Origin: an uncultured Dechloromonas sp.
GTDB lineage: Bacteria > Pseudomonadota > Gammaproteobacteria > Burkholderiales > Rhodocyclaceae
DNA length: 15,096 nt
Assembly: GCA_946477505.1 (NCBI GenBank)
Contig: CAMKYP010000043.1
Span: forward strand, 1-15,096
Direction of reading: 5' to 3'
Part shown: positions 1 through 8,745 of the stretch, piece after piece
How the letters are laid out: the number at the start of each line of letters is the position of its first letter
Position numbering within the stretch: position 1 is the stretch's first letter
The notes under the pieces: generated by a model
Database searches by the model: none
What the model was told of the DNA's origin: nothing
What the model saw: the letters and a program-made list of their open reading frames with translations, nothing else
Position numbers and translations under genes: made by a program

Positions 1-962
1 TAGGTGCTGACCAGCGTGCCGCCGATGCAGTAGCCGACCAGGTGCACCTGGGGCTGCTTACAGAATTCGGCCGCGACCCGAACTGCCTCGTTCACGCCCT
101 CGAGCAGGTAGTCGTCGAAGCGGACGTCCGCCATGTCGGCACCCGGATTCTTCCAGCTGGTGATGAACACAGAGAAGCCCTGATCGGTCAGGTGCTTGAC
201 CATGCTCTTCTTGGCATTCAGATCGAGGATGTAGAACTTGTTGATCCACGGCGTGATGATCACGATGGGCATCGCCCGCACCTTGGGCGCGGTCGGTTCA
301 TAGTGGATCAGTTCGACCAGGCGGTTGCGGAAAATGACCTTGCCGGGCGTATTTGCCAGATCCTCGCCGACCGTGAAGGCATCCGGCTCGACCATCAGGA
401 TGTTCTTGGCCTTGAGGTCGCGCAGGAAATGCTCCCAGCCCTGGCGCAGGCTTTCGCCGTTGGTTTCGACGAAACGGCGCATGGCCACCGGGTTGAGCCA
501 GAAGAAATTGGTCGGAGCCACCATGTTCAGCCAATTGCGCAGCCAGAAGGCGGAACGCCGACGCTCCTTGTCGGACAGGCCCGGCGTCTCGAAGAACATG
601 TCCTCGAGGCGGCGGGTGAAGGCGACATACAATTCCTTGACGATGTCCCAACTGGCCGATTCGGTCCACACCGGATCGGCGAAGCGCGCATCGTCGGCGT
701 GGGGCTTGATCACATCCGTCGACGGTATGCCCAGCGCCCGGCGCATGACATGCGACTGCAGGGCGAGCAGATCGCCCGACAAGGCGTTGGCGGCCCGAGC
801 CAGTTCCTGCGGATGCATCAACCAGGCCATCTGGGCCGCCAGCATCGAGGTGGTCACCCCATAGGGATCGATCGCCTTGCTGACCGCGTTGCCCAAGGTT
901 TCCATCGGGCTTTCGCTGCGGATATCGACTGCGTTGTGCTTGCCATTCGAATTAGCGGACAT
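1..962 (-). CDS. phaC: Class I poly(R)-hydroxyalkanoate synthase PhaC, N-terminal 320 residues (runs off left edge)
   Basis: The reverse strand is open from an ATG at 960-962 to the window edge, giving 320 residues of a polyhydroxyalkanoate synthase, which polymerises (R)-3-hydroxyacyl-CoA into storage granules. The N-terminal region has the PhaC_N pattern (DPYGVTTSMLAAQMAWLMHP near residues 32-51, and a Trp- and Asn-rich stretch WLRNWLNMVAPTNFFWLNP near 141-160). Next comes the alpha/beta-hydrolase part with TPWINKFYILDL, and then the lipase-like box GYCIGG, whose Cys at about residue 312 is the expected nucleophile (Cys319 in the C. necator enzyme). The catalytic Asp and His lie outside the window. 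A GAGG about 8 bases upstream supports the start. The gene follows the MBL-fold gene by 34 bp on the same strand, so co-transcription is likely. No phaA or phaB is visible here. Confidence 0.95.
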   Translation of the reverse strand, partial: MSANSNGKHNAVDIRSESPMETLGNAVSKAIDPYGVTTSMLAAQMAWLMHPQELARAANALSGDLLALQSHVMRRALGIPSTDVIKPHADDARFADPVWTESASWDIVKELYVAFTRRLEDMFFETPGLSDKERRRSAFWLRNWLNMVAPTNFFWLNPVAMRRFVETNGESLRQGWEHFLRDLKAKNILMVEPDAFTVGEDLANTPGKVIFRNRLVELIHYEPTAPKVRAMPIVIITPWINKFYILDLNAKKSMVKHLTDQGFSVFITSWKNPGADMADVRFDDYLLEGVNEAVRVAAEFCKQPQVHLVGYCIGGTLVST

Positions 963-996
963 GATAAAACCTCAAATGACCTGATAGTCGGTTATC

Positions 997-2409
997 TTAC
1001 AGCGAGTACGACCCACCGGATTGCGGAAGATCAACTGCCGACCACATCAGTTGCTCGCCGATCGCTTTGGCAAAGTTCGCCGAAGCCCCGGCCTCGCCAT
1101 GCACGACGAAGGTTCGCCCCGGCGGCTTGTGGAATCCGGCGAGCCATTGGAGCAGCGCCGCCTGGTCGGCATGCGCCGACAGCCCGCCGACCGTATAGAT
1201 GCGTGCCCGAACCGGAACCTGTACGCCAAAAATGGTCACCAGCCGGGCGCCATCGACGAGGCGGCGCCCCAACGTGCCGGCCGCCTGGAAACCGGCGATC
1301 AACACCGCGCATTCGCTGCGCGGCAGGTTTTCGCGCAGGTGGTACTTGATGCGCCCCGCTTCGCACATGCCGCTGGCGGACACGATCACCGCCCCGCTGC
1401 GAATGTCGTTAAGCGCCTTCGAACGCTCGACGTCGGCAACGAATTCGATTTTCACCTTGTCCGGATGCGCCTGCTGCCAGGCCAGCAATGCGCGCGTTTC
1501 CCGGTCGAGCAGGTCGGGATGCGCCAGGGTGATGCGCGTCGCCGAGTTGGCCATCGGCGAATCGACGTAGATCTTCAGCGACGACAGGCGCTTGCGGCGC
1601 ACCAGATCGGTCAGCAAGTAAATGATCTCCTGCGTCCGCCCGACCGCAAAGGCTGGAATGATCAGGTTCCCCTTGGCCGCCCGCGTCCGTTCGATGGCGG
1701 CGACGATTTCGTCCTCCGTTTCACTCAGCGAACGGTGCAGGCGGTCGCCATAGGTCGACTCGATCAGCAGTACGTCCGCCTCGGCCGGCGGCGGCTCCGG
1801 GTCGCGCAATACCGGTCGGCCGGACATGCCAAGATCGCCTGAGAACACCAAACGCCGCGGCTTGCCTTCGCCGGTGACGGTCACCTCCAGCGAGGCCGAG
1901 CCGAGGATGTGACCCGCGTCGCGAAAAACGACGCTGACCTGTTCGGCCACCTGGACTGCCCGCCCGTAGCCGACCGGCTGCAATTGCTTCAGACAGGCCA
2001 GCGCCTGGGCGACGGAATACAGGGGAGCGGGAATGCCCCGCTCGCCCTTGCCGCGCCGGTGCCGGTGGCGCAATTGCCACTCCGCTTCCTTCTCCTGGAT
2101 GTGCGCGCTATCGGGCAGCAGCACCTCCAGCAGATCGACGGTGGCCCGGGTAGCGTAGATCGGCCCGCGGTAGCCGAGCATGGTCAGGCGGGGCAAAAGG
2201 CCGGAATGGTCGATGTGGGCGTGGGTGAGCAACACGAAGTCGATCCCGCGCACATCGAAACCGAAATCGAGGGCACGCTGATTTTTCCGGCGCGCTTCCG
2301 GGCCGCCCTGGAACATACCGCAATCGACCAGAAAGCGGACATCGCCGGTTTCGACCAGCGTGCAGGAGCCGGTCACTTCGCCGGCAGCACCAAGAAATAC
2401 AAGACGCAT
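997..2409 (-). CDS. MBL-fold / beta-CASP metallohydrolase with RNA-specificity domain
   Basis: A 470-residue protein of the metallo-beta-lactamase/beta-CASP family (CPSF73/YSH1-like, COG1236), whose known members are zinc-dependent RNA nucleases. Seen in the sequence: the zinc motif HAHIDH at residues 63-68, a later GHILGSA His motif, SGDLG, the beta-CASP region with ESTYGDR and IPAFAVGRTQE, then SASGMCEAGRIKYHL and a C-terminal SAHAD (RMMBL-type region). The start at 2407-2409 is preferred over an upstream in-frame ATG at 2463. It begins the conserved first strand (MRLVFLGAAGEVTG) and has GGGAGG at plus positions 2419-2424, nine bases away. The gene lies upstream of phaC on the same strand and is divergent from a universal stress protein gene. 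The substrate is unknown; RNA is inferred from the family. Confidence 0.93.
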   Translation of the reverse strand: MRLVFLGAAGEVTGSCTLVETGDVRFLVDCGMFQGGPEARRKNQRALDFGFDVRGIDFVLLTHAHIDHSGLLPRLTMLGYRGPIYATRATVDLLEVLLPDSAHIQEKEAEWQLRHRHRRGKGERGIPAPLYSVAQALACLKQLQPVGYGRAVQVAEQVSVVFRDAGHILGSASLEVTVTGEGKPRRLVFSGDLGMSGRPVLRDPEPPPAEADVLLIESTYGDRLHRSLSETEDEIVAAIERTRAAKGNLIIPAFAVGRTQEIIYLLTDLVRRKRLSSLKIYVDSPMANSATRITLAHPDLLDRETRALLAWQQAHPDKVKIEFVADVERSKALNDIRSGAVIVSASGMCEAGRIKYHLRENLPRSECAVLIAGFQAAGTLGRRLVDGARLVTIFGVQVPVRARIYTVGGLSAHADQAALLQWLAGFHKPPGRTFVVHGEAGASANFAKAIGEQLMWSAVDLPQSGGSYSL

Positions 2410-2559
2410 GTTTGAAATCCTCCCGACTTGGCGTAGCATGATCCTCAACAAGGCGAAATGCAACGCTGGCGGTCATTCCGGCGTGTCCCCCGCACCCGGC
2501 ATCGGCTACCGGACGGGGCTGCCTGACGGGCTGCACACAGACCAACTCAGGAGTAAAGC

Positions 2560-3003
2560 ATGTTCAAACATATCTTCGTACCGACCGATGGGTCGGAACT
2601 GTCTCGGGCCACCGCGAAGCGCGCCGTTTCGTTCGCCAAGGAAACCGGTGCCCGGATCACGGCCTTTTTCGCCAAACCGGAATACCCGATCGCCTACTTC
2701 GGCGAAGGCGCCCTGATCGACCCGACGACACCGGAGAAATTCGCCCAGCTCGCCGACCAGCAGGCCGACGAATACCTCGGCGAGGTCGCCGCGCTGTGCG
2801 CCGAACAAGGCGTGGAATGCAGCACGCTTTCGACAATCAGCGACGTACCTTATGAAGCGATCATCGAAGCCGCCGAGAAATCAGGCTGCGACCTGATTTT
2901 CATGGCTTCCCACGGGCGCAAGGGGATCAGCGGCTTCCTGCTCGGCAGCGAAACCAACAAGGTGCTGACGCACTCCAAGGTGCCGGTCCTCGTCTATCGC
3001 TAG
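2560..3003 (+). CDS. Universal stress protein (UspA family)
   Basis: A 147-residue single-domain Usp protein, the usual family length. The first strand HIFVPTDGS holds the conserved Asp of the nucleotide pocket. The C-terminal part contains ASHGRKGISGFLLGSETNKVL (about 116-136), matching the ATP-binding G-2x-G-9x-G-S signature except that the first Gly is Ala116. The protein ends with the typical strand VPVLVYR. An AGGAG at 2549-2553, six bases before the ATG, supports the start. It is probably a cytoplasmic nucleotide-binding stress or energy-limitation protein. It is divergent from the MBL-fold gene, with 150 bp shared between the two starts, so the two may be co-regulated. No clear FNR box or other operator could be read in that gap. 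Confidence 0.95.
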   Translation: MFKHIFVPTDGSELSRATAKRAVSFAKETGARITAFFAKPEYPIAYFGEGALIDPTTPEKFAQLADQQADEYLGEVAALCAEQGVECSTLSTISDVPYEAIIEAAEKSGCDLIFMASHGRKGISGFLLGSETNKVLTHSKVPVLVYR

Positions 3004-3048
3004 AACGGCGGCGCATCCGCCGCGCCGGGCCGGGTGCGCCCGCCGTAC

Positions 3049-3759
3049 TCAGCGGGCGGAACAACGCCCCTGACCGGGCAGAATCCGGCACAGGATTCGG
3101 CCACTGTCGGTATCGACGAAATCCACCTCGTCGAGACGGCCGATCAGGTAGCGTTTCTTCAGCGTGAAATCGACAGGCCGGCTATAGATGGCTTTCCAGA
3201 AGGTCGTGCTTTCGCTGATCACCGGCTCGACCAGCGTTGCCCGGGCGCGCAGGCCGACGTGTCCGACCAGGCCGGACGGCACCTCGGCGACGAAACCGGC
3301 ATCGTCGTCCACCTTGCGCGGATAGAAATCGTAGAGATTGTCGAAGGCCAGGAAATAGTCGTAGCGCCAGCGCACCGCCATTTGTTGCGCCGTGCCGATC
3401 TTGTCCTCGCCGGCATACTCCCCGCGCTCGACCAGCACCGACTGCAAGGGCAAGAACTTGAAGCGGTAGTAGTCCTCGACCTGCGGGTCGGCCAGGGGTT
3501 GCCAGCTCCAGCCCTCGGCGATCTGGTTGAAAGCCATGCGATAACGGATATTGGCCCGCTCGCCGCTGACCTCGACCTCCAGTTCGGGACCGCTCAGATC
3601 GACATCGACCTCGATGCGTTTCCCCGCCTGCGCATGCATGCGCTCGCCGGACAGCTCGGCCAGGCTGACAAACTGCCGCTCGGCCGTATCGGCTGCCGTG
3701 GCAGTCCCAAAAAGGGCGGCGACCGCAGTCGCCGCAAACATATATCTGAGGAAAAACAT
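3049..3759 (-). CDS. Exported protein of unknown function
   Basis: A 236-residue protein with a Sec-type signal peptide: short N-terminus MFFLRYMF, hydrophobic core AATAVAALFG, then TATA-AD as the likely cleavage site near residue 23. The mature part is soluble, mostly beta-like, with many aromatic residues (e.g. YRFKFLPLQ, WRYDYFLAFDNLYDFYP), and two Cys close to the C-terminus (LCRILPGQGRC) that could form a disulfide in the periplasm. I do not recognise the family. The reading frame extends upstream to 3846, but the ATG at 3757-3759 is chosen because the signal peptide begins there; its ribosome binding site is weak. It lies about 100 bp downstream of yhhJ on the same strand and could be a fourth gene of that operon or separate. 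The TGA stop sits in the loop of a GC hairpin (3037-3058). Confidence 0.75.
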   Translation of the reverse strand: MFFLRYMFAATAVAALFGTATAADTAERQFVSLAELSGERMHAQAGKRIEVDVDLSGPELEVEVSGERANIRYRMAFNQIAEGWSWQPLADPQVEDYYRFKFLPLQSVLVERGEYAGEDKIGTAQQMAVRWRYDYFLAFDNLYDFYPRKVDDDAGFVAEVPSGLVGHVGLRARATLVEPVISESTTFWKAIYSRPVDFTLKKRYLIGRLDEVDFVDTDSGRILCRILPGQGRCSAR

Positions 3760-3859
3760 GTCGACTTGGCCCATACCTACATGGTTGAACAAGCCGGGCC
3801 AATGTTCGACCGATTGCCGACTGGCGCCCATGATGCACATCAACAATTTCCGATATCGT

Positions 3860-4993
3860 TCACAGCTGCGTCTGGGTCACCGCCTTGCGAAAGCGGAACA
3901 GCGCGATGCCGAAGAATACCGCACCGACGCCCGTCATCATGAGCATGTCCGGCCAGATCTCGACCAGGCCCGCTCCGCGATAGAGAACGCCCTGCGCCAG
4001 CCGCACGAAATACGTCGTCGGCGTGGCCGCCATGATGTTCTGGATGATGGCCGGCATGCTTTCCTGCGGCGTCACGCCCCCGGAAAGCAGTTGTAGCGGG
4101 ATGATGGTCATGATGATGAGCAAGCCGAGCTGCGGCATCGAACGGGCGATGGTGCCGAGAAAGATGCCGATCGATGCCGCCGCGAACAGATAGAGCGTAG
4201 CCGCCGCGAGGAACAGCGTCAGTGAGCCGGCTATCGGCACATCCAGCACATGCCGGACCATCACGCCGAGCGCGAACGCCACGCCGATGAGAACCGCCAG
4301 CCCGTTGGCCCAGATCTTGGCCATCATGATCTCGAACGGTCGCAGCGGCATCACCAGCAGGTGCTCGATGGTGCCGTGTTCGCGTTCGCGGATGAAGGCG
4401 GCGCCGACCAGGATGATGGTCAGCATGGTGACGTTGTTGATCGCCTCCATGACCCCGCCGAACCACAGGCCGGTCAGGTTCGGGTTGAAGCGCGCCCGCG
4501 TCGTCAGACGGATCGGCGCTGTCGCCGCATCGCGCCGCCCGGTCAGGTATTCGCCGACCTCGCCGCTGACGATCTGCGTGATATAGCTGGCGCCGATGAA
4601 GGCCTGGCTGACCAGCGTGGCGTCGATGTTGAGCTGGACTTCCGGTTGTCGCCCGGCCGCCGCATCGCGCTGGAAATTGGCAGGAATGACCAGCACGAAG
4701 GCGTATTGGTTGTTGTTCATCGCCGCATCGACCTGATCGAGGCGGATCAACTCGGGGGTCTTGAAATACGGCGGATAAAGCGCCCCGGCCAGGCGCGCCG
4801 ACAACGGCGAGACATCCTCGTCGACGATGGCTACCGGCGCATTGTGCAATTCCTGCGAAACGCCGGTCGCCGCCTCGTAGATGGCGCCCGAAAAAGCCCA
4901 GACGATCAGGCCGAGCAGGACCTTGTCGGCGGCCAGGCTGCGCAGTTCCTTGAGGCCGAGGTGGAAGATGTTGCTCAGCGAAAACTGGCCCAT
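3860..4993 (-). CDS. yhhJ: ABC-2 type permease, YhhJ-like
   Basis: A 377-residue membrane protein of the ABC-2 permease family (YhhJ/YbhR/YbhS group; E. coli YhhJ is of similar length). One N-terminal membrane segment (about 26-45) is followed by a long periplasmic domain (about 50-175) containing the family's VAIVDEDVSPLS and FVLVIPANFQRD. Five C-terminal membrane segments follow. The hallmark cytoplasmic loop IREREHGTIEHLLVMPLRPFEI joins the first two C-terminal segments. The ATG at 4991-4993 comes one base after the rbbA stop, with an AGGAG inside the end of rbbA, indicating translational coupling. It probably forms the membrane channel together with the permease half of RbbA. The exported substrate is not known from the sequence. 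Confidence 0.93.
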   Translation of the reverse strand: MGQFSLSNIFHLGLKELRSLAADKVLLGLIVWAFSGAIYEAATGVSQELHNAPVAIVDEDVSPLSARLAGALYPPYFKTPELIRLDQVDAAMNNNQYAFVLVIPANFQRDAAAGRQPEVQLNIDATLVSQAFIGASYITQIVSGEVGEYLTGRRDAATAPIRLTTRARFNPNLTGLWFGGVMEAINNVTMLTIILVGAAFIREREHGTIEHLLVMPLRPFEIMMAKIWANGLAVLIGVAFALGVMVRHVLDVPIAGSLTLFLAAATLYLFAAASIGIFLGTIARSMPQLGLLIIMTIIPLQLLSGGVTPQESMPAIIQNIMAATPTTYFVRLAQGVLYRGAGLVEIWPDMLMMTGVGAVFFGIALFRFRKAVTQTQL

Positions 4994-4994
4994 C

Positions 4995-7736
4995 TCAGCG
5001 CTCCTGCTTTTTCAACAGCGCGACGCTGGCCAGCGTCAGTACCGGAATGAACGCTGCCAGCGCCAGCAGCGACGGCCACAGTTCGGCAAACCCCAGTCCC
5101 TTGGTGAACGCGCCACGGCAGATCAGGATGAAGTAGGTTGCCGGGTAGAACTGGCCGATCCAGTAACCTGCACCCTGCAAGGACTCGACCGGCGTGGTCA
5201 GGCCGGAGAACTGGATGGTCGGCAGCATGGTCGCGATAGCGGTGCCGAACAGCGCGGCGATCTGCGTCTTGGTGAAGGTCGACATCAGCAGGCCCAGGCC
5301 GGTGGTCGCCGTCACGTACAGTAGCGCCCCCAGCGTCATGGCCAGAAAACTGCCTTTCACCGGCACGCCGAAAACGAGCACGGCCTCCAGCATCATCAGG
5401 CAGTAACTCGCCATGCATACCGCGACATAGGGCAGTTGCTTGCCGACCAGGAATTCCAGCCGCGTCACCGGCGTCACGTAGAGGTTGGTGATCGAGCCGA
5501 GCTCCTTCTCGCGTACCACGCCCAGCGCCATCAGGATGGCCGGGATAAGCAGCATGAGCAGCGGGATGACCGCCGGCACCATGGCGTAGACGCTCTTGAA
5601 ATCCTGGTTGTAACGATAGCGCGACGCGATGCCGAAGGGCCGGGCGGCTTCCTGCCCGGCCTGTTCGCGCAGCAGGCGCTGCACGTATTCGCGATGCATG
5701 CCTTCGATGTAGCCGCGCATGGTTTCGCCGCGATAAGGCATGGCGCCGTCGACCAGCACGCCGATTTCCGGTGCCCGCCCCCGCCGCAGGTCGCGGCCGT
5801 AGTCGGCTGGAATCTCGATGGCCAGCGACACTTCGCCGCTCTTCATGCGGCGGTCGCGGTCGGCTTCGTCGAGCAGGTTGGGCCGTTGCACGAAGTAGCG
5901 CGAACCGGCGACGTTGGAAATGTAGTCCCGGCTTTCCGGGCTCTGGTCGTGGTCGAGTACGGCAAAGCGCAGATTCTCGACATCGAAGGACATCCCGTAG
6001 CCGAGCACGAACATCATGATGACCGAACCGAGCAGCGCAAAGCCGAGACGGATGATGTCGCGGCGCAACTCCAGCGCTTCGCGGCAGGCATAGCCGAACA
6101 GGCGGCGCAGGCTGAAGGCGCTGCCATTGCCCGGCCGTTCGCCCACTGATGGCGCCTCGGTTATTGCCGTTTTCACCTCGGGCACCGCAGCAGTCGCCTC
6201 GCTGGCCCCCGCGGCCTCTTCCAGATAACTGATGAAGGCCGCTTCCAGCGTTTTTTCGCCGCGCGCCGCGCACAGGGCCGCCGGCGTATTGCTGGCCAGC
6301 ACCTTGCCGGCGTGCATCAGCGAAATACGGTCGCAGCGCTCGGCCTCGTTCATGAAATGCGTCGAGATGAAGATGGTGACGCCCTTCTGGCGCGACAACT
6401 CGACCAGCAGTTCCCAGAATTCGTCGCGCGCTACCGGGTCGACACCGGAGGTCGGCTCGTCGAGGATCAGCAGCTTGGGTTCATGCACTACCGCCACGGC
6501 CAACGACAGGCGCTGGCGGATGCCGAGCGGCAAATCGGCGGCGGCCTGCTCGGCGTATTCATCCAGCCCGAAGCGCCGCATCAGCTCGGCGATGCGCGGC
6601 CCGCGCCGGGCATCCGGCAAGTGGAACAGCCGGGCGTGCAGGTCGAGATTGGCCGCCACCGTCAGTTCGCCATACAGCGAGAAGGATTGCGACATGTAGC
6701 CGACCTGCTTGCGCGTTTCCAGATCCTTGGCGTCGACCGTTTTACCAAACAGCCTGGCCTCCCCCGAAGTCGGCGGTAGCAGGCCGGTCAGCATCTTCAT
6801 CGTCGTCGTCTTGCCGCAGCCGTTCGAGCCGAGGAAACCGAAGATTTCGCCCTCGTCGATGCGGAAGCTGACGCCGTCGACGGCGACGAAATCGCCGAAG
6901 CGCTGGGTCAGCCCTTCCGCCTCGATGGCGTAGCCCGGGCCGCTATCGCCCCAGGGCGGAATGACCAGTTCCCGATGCGCCCGCCGCTTGTCTTCCGGCA
7001 GCAACTGGATGAATGCACCGTCCAGCGTCGCCTGCCCGGTTTGCGCGCGCAGTTCGGCCGGCGAGCCGCTGCCGATCACGTTGCCATCGTCCATCGCCAC
7101 CAGCCAGTCGAAGCGTTCGGCCTCTTCCATGTAGGCCGTCGCCACCAGCACGCTCATGCCCGGCCGACGGGCGCGAATGCTGTCGATCAATTCCCAAAAC
7201 TGGCGGCGCGACAGCGGATCGACGCCGGTGGTCGGCTCGTCGAGGATCAGCAGGTCGGGATCGTGGATCAGCGCGCAGCACAGGCCGAGCTTCTGCTTCA
7301 TGCCGCCGGACAGCTTGGCCGCCGGGCGGTCACGGAAGGGCGCCAGGCCAGTAGCGGCGAGCAATTCGGCGATGCGCCCGGCACGCTCCTGTTTGCCTTG
7401 CCCAAACAGTCGACCGAAGAAATCGACATTTTCGAAAACCGACAAGGTCGGATACAGGTTCTTGCCCAGCCCCTGCGGCATGTAGGCAATGCGCGGTTGC
7501 ACCGAGGCGCGAAAATGGCGGTCGGCGATATCGCCCCCCAACACCTCCACCCTGCCCTCCTGAATCTGCCGCGCCCCCGACACCAGCGCGAGCAGCGACG
7601 ACTTGCCCACCCCATCCGGCCCGATCAGGCCGACCATGCAGCCGGCCGGCAAGGCGATACCGACCGACTCCAGCGCCACGGCAGCGCCATAGCGCTGGCT
7701 GACACCGGATAATCTGGCGACCGGCGGGCGCTCCAT
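4995..7736 (-). CDS. rbbA: RbbA-like ABC-ABC-permease fusion protein
   Basis: A 913-residue fusion of two ATPase domains and one ABC-2 permease, the length and layout of E. coli RbbA (YhiH). That protein has been described as a ribosome-associated ATPase, but it also looks like an exporter. NBD1: Walker A GPDGVGKSS (39-47), signature LSGGMKQ (142-148), Walker B LLILDEPTTGVDP (162-174). NBD2: Walker A GSNGCGKTT (303-311), signature region LPLGIRQ (402-408), Walker B LLILDEPTSGVDP (422-434), switch His in STHFMNEAE. A linker (about 510-540) leads to the permease, with a first membrane segment near 563-582, a periplasmic loop and the VREKELGSITNLYVTP loop. The two ATP sites are unequal: NBD1 lacks the switch His (ATAYMEEAE) and NBD2 lacks the SGG of the signature. 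It starts 6 bp after the adaptor gene stops. Confidence 0.95.
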   Translation of the reverse strand: MERPPVARLSGVSQRYGAAVALESVGIALPAGCMVGLIGPDGVGKSSLLALVSGARQIQEGRVEVLGGDIADRHFRASVQPRIAYMPQGLGKNLYPTLSVFENVDFFGRLFGQGKQERAGRIAELLAATGLAPFRDRPAAKLSGGMKQKLGLCCALIHDPDLLILDEPTTGVDPLSRRQFWELIDSIRARRPGMSVLVATAYMEEAERFDWLVAMDDGNVIGSGSPAELRAQTGQATLDGAFIQLLPEDKRRAHRELVIPPWGDSGPGYAIEAEGLTQRFGDFVAVDGVSFRIDEGEIFGFLGSNGCGKTTTMKMLTGLLPPTSGEARLFGKTVDAKDLETRKQVGYMSQSFSLYGELTVAANLDLHARLFHLPDARRGPRIAELMRRFGLDEYAEQAAADLPLGIRQRLSLAVAVVHEPKLLILDEPTSGVDPVARDEFWELLVELSRQKGVTIFISTHFMNEAERCDRISLMHAGKVLASNTPAALCAARGEKTLEAAFISYLEEAAGASEATAAVPEVKTAITEAPSVGERPGNGSAFSLRRLFGYACREALELRRDIIRLGFALLGSVIMMFVLGYGMSFDVENLRFAVLDHDQSPESRDYISNVAGSRYFVQRPNLLDEADRDRRMKSGEVSLAIEIPADYGRDLRRGRAPEIGVLVDGAMPYRGETMRGYIEGMHREYVQRLLREQAGQEAARPFGIASRYRYNQDFKSVYAMVPAVIPLLMLLIPAILMALGVVREKELGSITNLYVTPVTRLEFLVGKQLPYVAVCMASYCLMMLEAVLVFGVPVKGSFLAMTLGALLYVTATTGLGLLMSTFTKTQIAALFGTAIATMLPTIQFSGLTTPVESLQGAGYWIGQFYPATYFILICRGAFTKGLGFAELWPSLLALAAFIPVLTLASVALLKKQER

Positions 7737-7742
7737 GGCGGA

Positions 7743-8729
7743 TTACTTTCCCTTGGGTTGCAGGTTGGCCGGCCAAGGCGCGTTGGCGTCGAGCCGCACA
7801 TAGGCGACGCCAGGCATGCCGCCCTTGGCCAGGTCGCGATGCGCCGCCAGCCAGGCGGGATCGGCCTTGACCTTGATACGGAACATCAGTTTTTCGCGTT
7901 CGCTGCGCGTCTCCACCTCGCGCGGCGTGAATTGCGCCTTGGGCGCCACGAAACTCACGATGGCCGGAATCGGCTCACCCGGCAGCGCATCGAGCGCGAT
8001 GCGCGCCTCACTGCCGAGCGCCACGAGCCCTGCCTTGTCGGTCGGCAAATAGATGGTCATGAACATGTCCGACAGGTCCACCAGCGTCAGCGCCTTGCCA
8101 CCCGCCGCCAGCACCTCGCCCGCTTCGGCCAGGCGATAGAGTACGCGACCGGAGATCGGCGACTTGAGCGATGTATCGTCGAGCGTCGCCTTCAGGCTAT
8201 CGACCCGTGCCTGCGCCGTCGCCACCGCCGCACCGGCCTCGGCCACACGGCTTTGCGCCTGCGCCATGCCGGCCATGGCGCCTTCCATGCCGCTCTGGTC
8301 GGTATCCAGCTTGTTGCGCGAAATGAAGCCGCGCCCGACCAGTTCCTCGGAACGCCTCAGCGTCTTGCCGGCCAGCGCCGCGTCCGCCTTCGACTTGCGC
8401 ACCCCGGCCCGTGTTTCATCCACGGCTCGCTGAGCCTGCACCACTTGCGCCTGGGCTGCCCGCAACTGGGCGCGCAGATCGTCGGCATCCAGCCGCCCCA
8501 CCACCGCCCCTGCCTCGACCCAATCACCCTCGCGCGGCCCCAACTCGGCTAGCCGCCCGGCGATCTTGGTCGCCACATCCACTTCGGTCGCCTCCAGCCG
8601 GCCGTTGCCCGATGCAAACCCGGCCGGCAGCTCTCCCGGACGATGCCGATAAACATAGAAGGCGCCTGTCGCAAACAGCGCCAGAACGAGAAAACCGAAA
8701 ACAACCCGCCGGGAACGCGTGAGACTCAT
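7743..8729 (-). CDS. yhiI: HlyD-family periplasmic adaptor (membrane fusion protein), YhiI-like
   Basis: A 328-residue membrane fusion protein. One N-terminal membrane anchor (about 9-26) follows the basic MSLTRSRR. Next comes a first half-lipoyl region (NGRLEATEVDVATKIAGRL, then REGDWVEAGAVVGRLDADDL). An Ala/Gln-rich helical hairpin runs from about 75 to 195, and the second half-lipoyl segment reads SPISGRVLYRLAEAGEVLAAG. A beta-barrel part at the C-terminus includes FVAPKAQFTPREVETRSEREKLMFRIKV. Such adaptors link an inner-membrane ABC transporter to an outer-membrane TolC-type channel. It is the first gene of the adaptor-RbbA-YhhJ operon, the same order as yhiI-rbbA-yhhJ in E. coli. A GGGTGG just upstream of the ATG is a weak ribosome binding site. 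The operon promoter with a TetR-like dyad lies immediately upstream. Confidence 0.93.
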   Translation of the reverse strand: MSLTRSRRVVFGFLVLALFATGAFYVYRHRPGELPAGFASGNGRLEATEVDVATKIAGRLAELGPREGDWVEAGAVVGRLDADDLRAQLRAAQAQVVQAQRAVDETRAGVRKSKADAALAGKTLRRSEELVGRGFISRNKLDTDQSGMEGAMAGMAQAQSRVAEAGAAVATAQARVDSLKATLDDTSLKSPISGRVLYRLAEAGEVLAAGGKALTLVDLSDMFMTIYLPTDKAGLVALGSEARIALDALPGEPIPAIVSFVAPKAQFTPREVETRSEREKLMFRIKVKADPAWLAAHRDLAKGGMPGVAYVRLDANAPWPANLQPKGK

Positions 8730-8745
8730 AAACCACCCAATCGGT

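Noticed and set aside
42..1349. Long plus-strand open frame of 435 codons
   Set aside because: It is antisense to phaC and the end of the MBL-fold gene, both with clear catalytic motifs. Its translation is low-complexity and His/Arg-rich, typical of a shadow frame in high-GC DNA.
3006..3058. GC hairpins (3006-3022 and 3037-3058) as intrinsic terminators between usp and the exported-protein gene
   Set aside because: Stems are good (6 and 7 bp), but there is no T-run on either strand, so intrinsic termination is not supported; they may still slow polymerase.
3832..3843. TGATG-TG-CATCA dyad (minus strand) downstream of yhhJ as an operator
   Set aside because: Short 5-bp arms, no promoter elements nearby, and it lies in an ambiguous region between co-directional genes.
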